From positions 1 through 64,000 of the forward strand of contig CAADGT010000084.1 of assembly GCA_900696595.1 (NCBI GenBank): DNA of 64,000 nt. The letters are read 5' to 3'. The translations under genes and the position numbers were made by a program. Below the pieces are notes generated by a model that was given only the letters and a program-made list of their open reading frames with translations, had not been told where the DNA came from and made no database searches. The DNA comes from an uncultured Chloroflexota bacterium (GTDB lineage: Bacteria > Chloroflexota > Anaerolineae > Anaerolineales > Villigracilaceae). The first letter of the stretch is position 1, and each line of letters opens with the position of its first letter. Below are positions 25,498 to 34,078 of the stretch, in pieces.

Positions 25498-25684
25498 ATA
25501 GTTGGGATGGTCGAATAGTCGGATGATCGAATAGTCGAATGGTCGGGGTTTCTCCGGTTAATGGACAATAAGACCACCCGACCACCAGACCACCAGACTA
25601 CCCGACTACCAGACTACCCGACTACCAGACTACCAGACTACCAGACTACTAGACTACCAGACTACTAGACCACCAGACCAAAGG
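25498..25684. repeat. Octanucleotide tandem repeat between atpA and atpG
   Basis: The left arm (25498-25555) has degenerate units such as ATAGTCGA and ATGGTCGG. The right arm (25570-25684) has about a dozen units of ACCAGACT and variants, also with period 8. The two arms are roughly complementary (TAGTCGG against CCGACTA), so the transcript could form a very long imperfect hairpin. It fills nearly the whole gap and ends about 9 bp before the atpG start. Confidence 0.85.
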
Positions 25685-25692
25685 ACTAACTT

Positions 25693-26586
25693 ATGGCTTC
25701 TGCCCGCGAGATGCGGCTTCGCATCAAAAGCGTCAAGAATATTTCACAGGTCACGCGCGCTCTCGAGACGGTGAGCGCCAGCAAGGTTCGCAAAGCGATC
25801 AACGCCGTCATGGCGACCCGCTCCTATGCGACCAAGGCGTGGCAGGTGTTGAAACATGTCGCCGAACAACCGGGGCGCGATTCCCTGCATCCCCTGCTGA
25901 CCAAACGCCCGGCGGTGAAGAACACCCTGGCGGTGATCGTCACCGGCGACCGCGGCCTGGCGGGCGCGTACAACTCCAACGTGATTCGCTTTACGGCTCA
26001 GACATTCGACCGATACCCCCGCCCGGTCAAGTACATCGCAGTGGGGCGCAAGGGCAGGGATTTGCTCTATCGCCGCCGCAAGGATGTTCTGGCGGAGTTC
26101 AGCAGCCTGCCTGCGGCTCCCTCTTTCAACGACGTGGCCGCCATCGGAAGACTCGCCGTGCAAGAATATGAAAAAGGCGCTGTGGATGAGGTGTTCCTTA
26201 TTTATACCGATTTCATCAACATGGGGAGGCAAGCCGCCACGGTGAAGAAACTTCTGCCGCTCGAACTCGAAAGCGGGGGCTTGGTGGAGGATTTTGAACA
26301 CAAACCGTCGTCCGGCATAGCCGCGGCGTATGAATACGAGCCCGACGGGCGCGAACTGCTGGACGCGATCATCCCGCGTTTTACCGCCCTGCAGGTCTAT
26401 CAGGCGATACTCGAATCGCAGGCGAGCGAACACGCCGCCCGCATGATCGCCATGCGCAACGCGACCGACAACGCCAAGGAACTCGTCGGCGCCCTGCAAC
26501 TGGCTTACAACAAAGTTCGTCAGCAAGGCATCACAAACGATATTTTGGATATTGTCGGCGGCGCGGAAGCGCTGGCCGCGAACTAA
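25693..26586 (+). CDS. atpG: F1F0 ATP synthase subunit gamma
   Basis: 297 aa. The N-terminal helix MASAREMRLRIKSVKNISQ and the C-terminal helix AMRNATDNAKELVGALQLAYNKVRQ are the two halves of the rotor coiled coil. The central Rossmann-like domain contains VTGDRGLAGAYN. It is the central stalk linking F1 to the c-ring. Little RBS is visible: the leader is octamer repeat followed by AAAGGACTAACTT. Confidence 0.96.
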   Translation: MASAREMRLRIKSVKNISQVTRALETVSASKVRKAINAVMATRSYATKAWQVLKHVAEQPGRDSLHPLLTKRPAVKNTLAVIVTGDRGLAGAYNSNVIRFTAQTFDRYPRPVKYIAVGRKGRDLLYRRRKDVLAEFSSLPAAPSFNDVAAIGRLAVQEYEKGAVDEVFLIYTDFINMGRQAATVKKLLPLELESGGLVEDFEHKPSSGIAAAYEYEPDGRELLDAIIPRFTALQVYQAILESQASEHAARMIAMRNATDNAKELVGALQLAYNKVRQQGITNDILDIVGGAEALAAN

Positions 26587-26598
26587 CTGGAGGAATAA

Positions 26599-28002
<1,404 letters not shown>

Positions 28003-28068
28003 GCAGAGATTTGTAACCAGAGATTGATAATTGATCGCAGCAATCTCCAACCTCTAAAAGGGTTTTCC

Positions 28069-28509
28069 ATGACCATTCGTTGTGAAATCGTATCCCAGGA
28101 CCGCACCGTCTTTTCGGGCGACGTGGATATCGTCGTCATTCCCGGTTCGGCAGGCGAAATGGGCATCCTGCCAAAACACGCGCCTGTGCTGACCACTTTG
28201 AAATACGGCGTGGTCAAAGTTCGCGCGCGCGGACGCGAGGAACTGTACACTGTCGCCGGCGGGGTTGCCGAAATCCAGCCGGATGTCGTCACCATCCTGG
28301 CCGACCGCGGCTCGGAGAATATCGCAGAAATTGACATTGACCGCGCGCTTGCCGCCAAAAAACGCGCCGAAGAATACCTCGCCAAGGGGTTGCCGGCAGA
28401 CCTTGACCGCTACGAGATCATGGAAGCCGCCCTGCGCCGCGCCAATTTGCGCCTGGATGCCGTGCGTCGCTATCGCAAGTCCGCCGCGCCGCGCCTCCCG
28501 GAGATTTAA
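28069..28509 (+). CDS. atpC: F1F0 ATP synthase subunit epsilon
   Basis: 146 aa from ATG 28069 (MTIRCEIVSQD). The beta-sandwich region with IPGSAGEMGILPKHAPVLTTLKYG is diagnostic, and a C-terminal helical hairpin follows (DRALAAKKRAEEYLA). It regulates ATPase activity and couples F1 to the c-ring. It ends 6 bp before the MreB-like gene. Confidence 0.95.
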   Translation: MTIRCEIVSQDRTVFSGDVDIVVIPGSAGEMGILPKHAPVLTTLKYGVVKVRARGREELYTVAGGVAEIQPDVVTILADRGSENIAEIDIDRALAAKKRAEEYLAKGLPADLDRYEIMEAALRRANLRLDAVRRYRKSAAPRLPEI

Positions 28510-28515
28510 CCTCTC

Positions 28516-29529
28516 GTGTTTTCAATGTTCTCCAAGGACCTGGGCGTTGACCTGGGCACCATGTTCACCCGCTTTGCCGATAATAACAATGTGTTGTTAG
28601 AGGAGCCTACCATCGTAGCCATCGAGGTTGCGGATCAGAAGATGGTCGCGGCAGGCATGGAGGCGCGGGATATGTTGGGGAAAGTCCCGGTGGAGACCAT
28701 CGAAGTGGCGCGTCCGCTTCGCAACGGCGTAATCGCCGATTATGAGATCACCGAAACCCTGCTGGCTTACCTGCTCCAGCGCGCGAGCGGCGCAATGCGC
28801 ATCTTTCGCCCGCGCGTGATGATCACCGTCCCCTACGGCGTGACCAGCGTGGAGCGCAGGGCGGTCTACGAAGCCGTCATGGAGGCGGGCAGCCGCGAGG
28901 CCTATCTCATTCAGCAGCCGCTCGCCGCCGCCATCGGCATTGATCTGCCGATCAACTCCCCGTCCGGCAACATGATCATCTGTCTGGGCGGCGGCTGTAC
29001 GGAATCCGCTGTTATGGCCATGTACGGCGTCGTTTCAGCGGATACCCTGCGCGTCGGCGGCATGGACCTGGACGAAGCCATCGTTAACTATGTCCGTCGC
29101 AAATATGGCGTGGTGATCGGCCAGCCGACGGCGGAGCAATTGAAACTTCGTATTGGGGCGGCTGTGCCGCAAGATATCGAGAACAGCATGGAAGTGCAGG
29201 GGCAGGACCAGGTCACAGGTCTGCCCCGTCCTGTCACCCTGACCACAGGTGAAATGGTCGAGGCGCTTCAAGAGCCGCTTAAGCAGATTGTGGAATCTGG
29301 AAGAAAAGTTTTGGAAAAAACCCCGCCCGAACTGGTCTCGGATATTATTGACCGCGGCGTGGCGTTGTGCGGCGGGGGCGCGCTCCTGCGCGGGGTGGAT
29401 AAATTGCTCACGAAATCGCTCGGCATCCCCGCCTATCTCGTGGATAACCCATTGACCTGCGTCGTGCAGGGCGCATCCAACGCCTTTGGGATGTTGAACG
29501 TCATCCGCAGGAATTTGCCGCAGGTATAA
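28516..29529 (+). CDS. Divergent MreB-family actin-like protein
   Basis: 337 aa from GTG 28516 (ATG 28525 is an alternative). It aligns along its whole length with MreB: DLGT phosphate-1 loop, VPYGVTSVERRAVYEA, GGMDLDEAIVNYVRRKYG, EKTPPELVSDIIDRG, GGGALLRGVDKLL. The nucleotide site is altered. The EEPMAAAIG motif reads QQPLAAAIG, losing the water-activating Glu. The phosphate-2 loop DIGGGTTE reads CLGGGCTE, with Cys156 for Asp and Cys161 for Thr. ATP hydrolysis is doubtful. It is placed 6 bp after atpC with no mreC, mreD or rodA nearby. Confidence 0.85.
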   Translation: MFSMFSKDLGVDLGTMFTRFADNNNVLLEEPTIVAIEVADQKMVAAGMEARDMLGKVPVETIEVARPLRNGVIADYEITETLLAYLLQRASGAMRIFRPRVMITVPYGVTSVERRAVYEAVMEAGSREAYLIQQPLAAAIGIDLPINSPSGNMIICLGGGCTESAVMAMYGVVSADTLRVGGMDLDEAIVNYVRRKYGVVIGQPTAEQLKLRIGAAVPQDIENSMEVQGQDQVTGLPRPVTLTTGEMVEALQEPLKQIVESGRKVLEKTPPELVSDIIDRGVALCGGGALLRGVDKLLTKSLGIPAYLVDNPLTCVVQGASNAFGMLNVIRRNLPQV

Positions 29530-29557
29530 AAAAACAGCCGCGCGGCTGTTTTTTTAT
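29526..29557 (+). terminator. Intrinsic terminator of the atp-mreB operon
   Basis: A perfect 32-bp palindrome with GC core CAGCCGCGCGGCTG flanked by A7 and T7 starts in the stop codon of the MreB-like gene. Confidence 0.92.
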
Positions 29558-29559
29558 GC

Positions 29560-29665
29560 GCCGCAAAGGTTGCCGCCCCGGACTGCAAAATCTTCAGATT
29601 TTGCCTCGAAAGTCGGGAGACGTTCGACTCAGCCCATGACATGTTTTGCGCGCGTACGTTTTTTT
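29560..29665. repeat. Dispersed repeat, family E copy 1
   Basis: It contains the hairpin GCAAAATCT-TC-AGATTTTGC (29585-29604), then CCTCGAAAGTCGGGAGACG and GACATGTTTTGCGCGCGT. It aligns with 37998-38075. There is no ORF. Confidence 0.6.
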
Positions 29666-29679
29666 GTTCGTCGTTTTTC

Positions 29680-30051
29680 CTATTCGATAACCCTCACAAA
29701 TTTATACTCCGCTTTTGCGCCGCTGGGGTCAATGAGGGTGAAAGAATCGGGAAACACCGGTCCCGGGGGAGGCGTAGGGTCTTCGATCTCCTTGAAGTTA
29801 TCGCAGATAGGAACGCCTTTGTGTATGTAGGCCATCCAGCCGCGTTCGGTCACGTTGACGCCGTCCACAGAGACGACGCGCAGCCACTTATCGCCCTTCT
29901 TCACTTCGCTTCCGTCGGCGGGCGCTTCCCAAACCTCGTCGCCGACAACCACCTGTCCGCGCCCGAAGGAAGCGATCACGGCCGCGAAGGTATTGTGGTC
30001 TTTCCGCAGGCGCGTGCCGTTGCTGATGGGGGTCATGCTGTATTGGGTCAT
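29680..30051 (-). CDS. SH3-like domain protein paired with GH25 lysozyme
   Basis: 123 aa, no signal peptide. Residues about 9-85 (NGTRLRKDHNTFAAVIASF, then VVVGDEVW, KWLRV and GWMAYIHKG) have the strand and turn pattern of a bacterial SH3 domain. A Pro-rich linker and short tail follow. Its ATG overlaps the GH25 stop (ATGA), so the two are produced together; it may supply wall binding to the lysozyme in trans. Confidence 0.6.
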   Translation of the reverse strand: MTQYSMTPISNGTRLRKDHNTFAAVIASFGRGQVVVGDEVWEAPADGSEVKKGDKWLRVVSVDGVNVTERGWMAYIHKGVPICDNFKEIEDPTPPPGPVFPDSFTLIDPSGAKAEYKFVRVIE

Positions 30052-30806
30052 GAGACTCTCCTGTATTCGACGAGCGTGCCGTTGAAGTTGGCGATCAGCG
30101 TCGTCTGGGCCGTTTCCGCATTGTAACGGGCAAGAAAGTCCGACTCGCTGCCGTTGAAATAGTTCAAGTCAATGTCCTGGCTTTCCACGCCGAAGAGCGC
30201 GCCGTCGCCGTTGGAGGTGAATTGCCAATAGGTCCAGTCTTCCCAAACGGAGGGGACGAGCGGCTCGGTCGGGTTGTACCATGCGATCCATAGCGGATAT
30301 TGGGCAAAGTAGCGCACGCCCGCCGCGTTTTCCTGGAAATAATAGTAACCCGTATAAACGCCGAGTTTCTTTTCCGGGAGCAAAACCTTTATGCGTTCCA
30401 TGAAGTCGAACCAATTGCGCCAGCCGCCGTAGGGACCGCCGTAATTTTCTTCAAAGTCGCCCCACATTTCCATTTCGCCTGTATCGTCGCCGAGAATCTC
30501 AACCCATTTCTCCGCCTGCCGTTTCGGGTTCACGCGGCTGTCGTAGAACCAGTACGATCCGCGCAACAAACCTGCCGCCCTGGCGTTCTTCCACGAGGTT
30601 TTGAAAACCCGGTCTGCGTAATTCCCCTGCCCGGCGCGGATGATGACTCCGCGAGTCTGGGATGCCATCTTGAAAAAGTTGATCCCCGGCGCGGTGGTTG
30701 GGTCATCCTGCCAGAAGGAGACATCCGGCAGTTTGAAGTTCGTGAGAATCTGTATCCTTTGCGGCTGGATGACGGGCGGGCGGGCGGGGCGCGGCGGTTC
30801 GGTCAT
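30048..30806 (-). CDS. Glycoside hydrolase family 25 (lysozyme-like) protein
   Basis: 252 aa from ATG 30806. GH25 features are LPDVSFWQ at the first strand, GVIIRAGQG, the catalytic region MEMWGDFEENYG with Asp and Glu, LGVYTGYYYF, PLWIAWY, and the final WQFTSNGDGALFGVESQDIDLNYF. GH25 enzymes cleave the MurNAc-GlcNAc bond. There is no signal peptide or membrane helix, as for phage endolysins that need a holin; no holin or other phage gene is present here. Confidence 0.86.
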   Translation of the reverse strand: MTEPPRPARPPVIQPQRIQILTNFKLPDVSFWQDDPTTAPGINFFKMASQTRGVIIRAGQGNYADRVFKTSWKNARAAGLLRGSYWFYDSRVNPKRQAEKWVEILGDDTGEMEMWGDFEENYGGPYGGWRNWFDFMERIKVLLPEKKLGVYTGYYYFQENAAGVRYFAQYPLWIAWYNPTEPLVPSVWEDWTYWQFTSNGDGALFGVESQDIDLNYFNGSESDFLARYNAETAQTTLIANFNGTLVEYRRVS

Positions 30807-30818
30807 GAGGTTTCCGCT

Positions 30819-30824
30819 ATTATA
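30819..30824 (-). promoter_or_regulatory. -10 element TATAAT of the GH25 operon
   Basis: On the minus strand TATAAT ends 12 nt before ATG 30806, implying a leader of only about 5 nt. Confidence 0.45.
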
Positions 30825-30899
30825 AAGCATCCCAAACTCCCAGGACGCGAAAATCTCCCGGCTTTCGCGTTCCCAACAATGAGAGTCGTTGGGAACGCG

Positions 30900-31388
30900 C
30901 TAATTATTCAACGCGCCTGCGTTGATCCAATTTTTGATGACCTGCAATTCAGCCTCCGTCACTTTCGGTCCGCGGTCGGGCATCTCTCCTTCCGCGATCA
31001 ACTGCGCCAGCAGGCTTTCATCGGCGTTGCCGGGGACAATCACTGGCCCGTTGAAAGAGCCAGCCATGAGTTGTTCGTAGGTCAGCATATTGAGACCTTC
31101 CTTGACCCGTTCCACGCCGTGGCATTTGACGCACTTCGCTTCGAGGATGGGGTAAACGTCGGAGGCATAACTGATTGCGGTCGAGGCGGATTCTGTCGGG
31201 GGAGGCGCCGCCTCGACCGTCGGGACGAGCGTCTCTGTTGGAGGCGGAGTCGTCGTCGGCGGGGGAGGGGTTTGGGTGGACGGGACAGGCTCGGTCGGAG
31301 TCTGAGGCGCGGCGCCTGCGCATCCTGCGAGGAATGCGGCGAGAGCCAGGGCGCTCAGGAGGAGGACGGCATTCTTTAGGTTTTTCAT
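30900..31388 (-). CDS. Lipoprotein with single-haem cytochrome c-like domain
   Basis: 162 aa from ATG 31388, with AAGGAAACC upstream. The signal has lipobox FLAGC (Cys about 22), then a Pro/Thr-rich linker of about 45 residues. The C-terminal domain has the haem-binding motif CVKCH, preceded by YPILEAKCV, and GEMPDRGPKVTEAELQVIKNWI with the distal Met. This resembles planctomycete-type c cytochromes. It should be an exported electron carrier tethered to the membrane. Confidence 0.85.
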   Translation of the reverse strand: MKNLKNAVLLLSALALAAFLAGCAGAAPQTPTEPVPSTQTPPPPTTTPPPTETLVPTVEAAPPPTESASTAISYASDVYPILEAKCVKCHGVERVKEGLNMLTYEQLMAGSFNGPVIVPGNADESLLAQLIAEGEMPDRGPKVTEAELQVIKNWINAGALNN

Positions 31389-31507
31389 GGTTTCCTTTTC
31401 CATCTCGATAAAAATTTGGCATACTTTACGCGAAACGAATAAGGAAAGGATGAAGATTGTGTGCGATTTCTTACCGCGCAACCCTGTGAGTTTTGGCGGG
31501 AGGAAGG

Positions 31508-31513
31508 TATAAT
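31508..31513 (+). promoter_or_regulatory. -10 element TATAAT before the unknown two-gene unit
   Basis: TATAAT lies 40 bp before ATG 31554. The spacer contains AAGG close to the start codon. Confidence 0.45.
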
Positions 31514-31553
31514 TCGTCCGCTTCAAAAAAGACACTTCACTTCAAGGCTGAGT

Positions 31554-33125
31554 ATGACCGGCGCAATTTCACTACCCAACGAGTATTGGATCAACCTCCA
31601 GGTTACACCCAAAGACATCGAACATTTGCATACATTTCTCTTTGAGAAGGAGACGCCCATGACTGCGGGCGACCTTGTCGCGGAGTTTGTTGAGTCGCGC
31701 CTGCGCGCGGAGAAACTTTCGGCGGAAAAGCAAAAACCGGCCGGGAGGACTTTCCTGCCGAAGGAAAAATATTCCGTGGGCGAAGAACTGGTCTTTCCCG
31801 CGCTCGGCTGGCGCAGCGGGGCGGTGATAAGCGCGCGCGCGGGCGTAAACCCGGGGGTGGATTCCTTCGATGTCATCACGGTTAAGTTTGACGACGGATC
31901 GTCGCGTATGTTTGCGGCAGGACTTGCCTTGCACGCTCTGAACGAATCTCCCGCTGATAAGCCCGTTGAAAACGATTCGCCCACCGCGCAGGTTGTGGCG
32001 GAACACGGCGACGCGCTCGATAAAAAACTGGAGGAAGCCTTCGCCGCCGACGAGGGACTGGTAAAGATTGCGGGGCGCTGGTTTCCGCGCTCGCTGTTGA
32101 TAGACGTTAATGAAGGGCAGTTGAATCTCGTTGAAGCCGCGCTGGATATGGCCGGCGGCGAACCCATGCCAACGAGCGACTTGATGAAGGACAGCGAACT
32201 CCCCGTCGGGGCGAATCCAAAACTTGCGGAGTTTTCCCTGAATTATGCCATGCAGGCGGATGGGCGCTTCGATGAAGTCGGTCCTGTTGGGCAGGTGCTT
32301 TGGTGTTTGCGCCGCCTCGAGCCGGATTTCGTGCGCGAAGTTCCGCCGCCGCTGCGCTACGTCGAGATTCCTCACGACCGGAGCCTGCTCAACCCTGAAA
32401 TGATCGCGCTCGAAGCCCAATTGGACGACGAGTTGACCGACGCCGACGGCGCCGAAGCGCGCGATGAAATCTCCTCGGCTTCGATTACGTTGATCTATCC
32501 GCATCTGCGCGCCGGGACTCTGCCGGTTTCTCCGCGTACGCGCAAGTTATTCCCGACCGCCTATGAATCGCCGCGAGTGCGCTTCACCCTGGTGGATGGA
32601 AAGACGAATCAACGCTTTCCAGCCTGGGTTGTTCTCGAACACGGTTATGTTTACGGTTTGCGCGAATGGTACAAGGCGCATCAGTTGATCCCCGGCTCGC
32701 TGGTGCAACTTCGCCGGGGAGATCGTCCCGGCGAGGCGATCGTCGAGGCGCGCACGCAGCGCTCTGCCAAAGATTGGGTGCGCACGGTCATGGTTGGTTC
32801 GGATGGCGTCGTCGTTTTTGCTCTGCTCAAACAGCCCATCACAGCCGAATTCAACGAGCGCATGGTCGTGCATGTGCCGGACTTCAAGGCGCTCGACCCG
32901 GTCTGGGAGAAGAAACGTCCCTTCGATGAATTGCTCCTGATGGTGACGCGCGAACTGGCGAAATCGAACCCGCAGGGACACGTCCACGCGCAGGAGTTGT
33001 ACGCGGCGATGAACCTCGTCCGCAGGACGCCGCCCGCGCCGATATTTGCCGCCCTGGAATCAAACCCGGCATTCAAACATGTCGGCGACTTGCACTTCCG
33101 CCTCGCCGAGGAGGTGGCGGTATGA
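31554..33125 (+). CDS. Unknown protein with winged-helix-like and SH3-like segments
   Basis: 523 aa from ATG 31554. No family was recognised. The segment TPMTAGDLVAEFVESRL (about residues 26-42) looks like a helix-turn-helix. KYSVGEELVFPALGWRSGAVIS to DDGSSRMFAAGLALH (about 72-130) looks like a small beta-barrel of CarD/KOW/SH3 type. KIAGRWFPR to FDEVGPVGQVLWCLRRLEP (about 180-265) and the C-terminal GHVHAQELYAAMNLV to GDLHFRLAE resemble HARE-HTH-like winged helices. A nucleic-acid-linked role is inferred only. It is coupled to the next gene by ATGA. Confidence 0.62.
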   Translation: MTGAISLPNEYWINLQVTPKDIEHLHTFLFEKETPMTAGDLVAEFVESRLRAEKLSAEKQKPAGRTFLPKEKYSVGEELVFPALGWRSGAVISARAGVNPGVDSFDVITVKFDDGSSRMFAAGLALHALNESPADKPVENDSPTAQVVAEHGDALDKKLEEAFAADEGLVKIAGRWFPRSLLIDVNEGQLNLVEAALDMAGGEPMPTSDLMKDSELPVGANPKLAEFSLNYAMQADGRFDEVGPVGQVLWCLRRLEPDFVREVPPPLRYVEIPHDRSLLNPEMIALEAQLDDELTDADGAEARDEISSASITLIYPHLRAGTLPVSPRTRKLFPTAYESPRVRFTLVDGKTNQRFPAWVVLEHGYVYGLREWYKAHQLIPGSLVQLRRGDRPGEAIVEARTQRSAKDWVRTVMVGSDGVVVFALLKQPITAEFNERMVVHVPDFKALDPVWEKKRPFDELLLMVTRELAKSNPQGHVHAQELYAAMNLVRRTPPAPIFAALESNPAFKHVGDLHFRLAEEVAV

Positions 33126-33562
33126 GCCTGCTAAAGCCAAACGCTAAAACCCCGTTTCACATTGATTTTGATTGGTGGAAGCAGAACGAGCGCGACTGGC
33201 ACGTCTTCCTGCGTTCCTTTCTGTGCGCCGACCATCAGGAAACGTTCGCCAATGTCGAGGAAGACGGCTTGATGGATTGGATAGATCCGCATACCGCCGA
33301 AGTGAAACAGGTGGACGGCGTGCAGCACGCGCTCATCAGCCACTGCGCGCAACTGCCGGATTTCGTCAACCAGCGCACTGCGCTCGTCGAGGCGATCTTC
33401 CGCTTGTTTCTCGCCAACGGCAATATTCCCATGACCGCCGAGGAATTGAGCAAAAAACTTGGGAAGTCAGCCGACACCATATTGCGCACCATCGCCGGTC
33501 CGCGCGTGTACCGCGGCTTAAGACCGATCTTGAGCCAGTCAGCCGGACCGCGCGCCGGGTAA
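33122..33562 (+). CDS. Unknown protein with HTH-like C-terminus
   Basis: 146 aa; its ATG overlaps the stop of the 523-aa protein. The N-terminal half is rich in Trp, Asp and His (FDWWKQNERDWHVFLRSFL). The C-terminal part MTAEELSKKLGKSADTILR TIAG reads as a helix-turn-helix. No family was recognised. It presumably works with its upstream partner. Confidence 0.58.
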   Translation: MSLLKPNAKTPFHIDFDWWKQNERDWHVFLRSFLCADHQETFANVEEDGLMDWIDPHTAEVKQVDGVQHALISHCAQLPDFVNQRTALVEAIFRLFLANGNIPMTAEELSKKLGKSADTILRTIAGPRVYRGLRPILSQSAGPRAG

Positions 33563-33573
33563 AATAAAAATGT

Positions 33574-33646
33574 GCCCCCGTAGCTCAATGGACAGAGCAG
33601 CAGCCTTCTAAGCTGTTGGTTGGGAGTTCGATTCTCTCCGGGGGCG
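33574..33646 (+). tRNA. tRNA-Arg (anticodon UCU)
   Basis: 73 nt. The acceptor stem GCCCCCG pairs with CGGGGGC. The D arm is GCTC..GAGC. The anticodon stem GCAGC/GCTGT holds the loop CTTCTAA with anticodon TCT. The T arm is GGGAG-TTCGATT-CTCTC. The 3' CCA is not encoded (CTGG follows the discriminator G). A TAAAAT at 33560-33565 may be its -10. Confidence 0.95.
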
Positions 33647-33684
33647 CTGGAAAGTTGCCGGTGCGATATTCAAGGAGTTTCCCC

Positions 33685-34068
33685 ATGCCTACCGTGATTC
33701 GAAAAACGCATGAAACACTCATGGAGGTTCGGCGCGGCATCCTCCGTTCGGTCAGTTGGCAGGTCAGGACTGGCGTTTGGGACCCCCCGACGGACGTTTA
33801 CGAGACCGAAGACGCCTACATCGTGCGCATGGAAATAGCGGGAATGAGCGAGGGAAATTTCGACGTCTCGATACAGGATGACACGCTTTACGTCACGGGT
33901 TTCAGACCCGACTTCCCCGCGAGGCGCGCCTACCATCAGATGGAAATCCGTTCCGGAAAATTTACGAATGCGGTGGCCCTGCCCGGTCCCGTCAATTCAG
34001 ATCGCGCCCTCGCCGAATACCGCGACGGCTTCCTGACCATCACCCTTCCGAAAGAAACGACGAACTGA
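33685..34068 (+). CDS. Small heat shock protein, Hsp20/alpha-crystallin family
   Basis: 127 aa from ATG 33685 with RBS AAGGAG. The alpha-crystallin domain runs from [21 protein letters not shown] to [12 protein letters not shown]; the last stretch carries the I-x-L-type strand. It is a holdase chaperone. It lies 10 bp before lon, so folding protection and proteolysis are encoded together. Confidence 0.92.
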   Translation: MPTVIRKTHETLMEVRRGILRSVSWQVRTGVWDPPTDVYETEDAYIVRMEIAGMSEGNFDVSIQDDTLYVTGFRPDFPARRAYHQMEIRSGKFTNAVALPGPVNSDRALAEYRDGFLTITLPKETTN

Positions 34069-34078
34069 GGCTGAAGCG

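Noticed and set aside
25556-25690. Regularly spaced repeats between atpA and atpG looking like a CRISPR array
   Set aside because: The units are contiguous 8-mers with no spacers, and there are no cas genes.
30048-30806. Prophage at the GH25 lysozyme
   Set aside because: No capsid, tail, terminase or holin gene is found within the window on either side.
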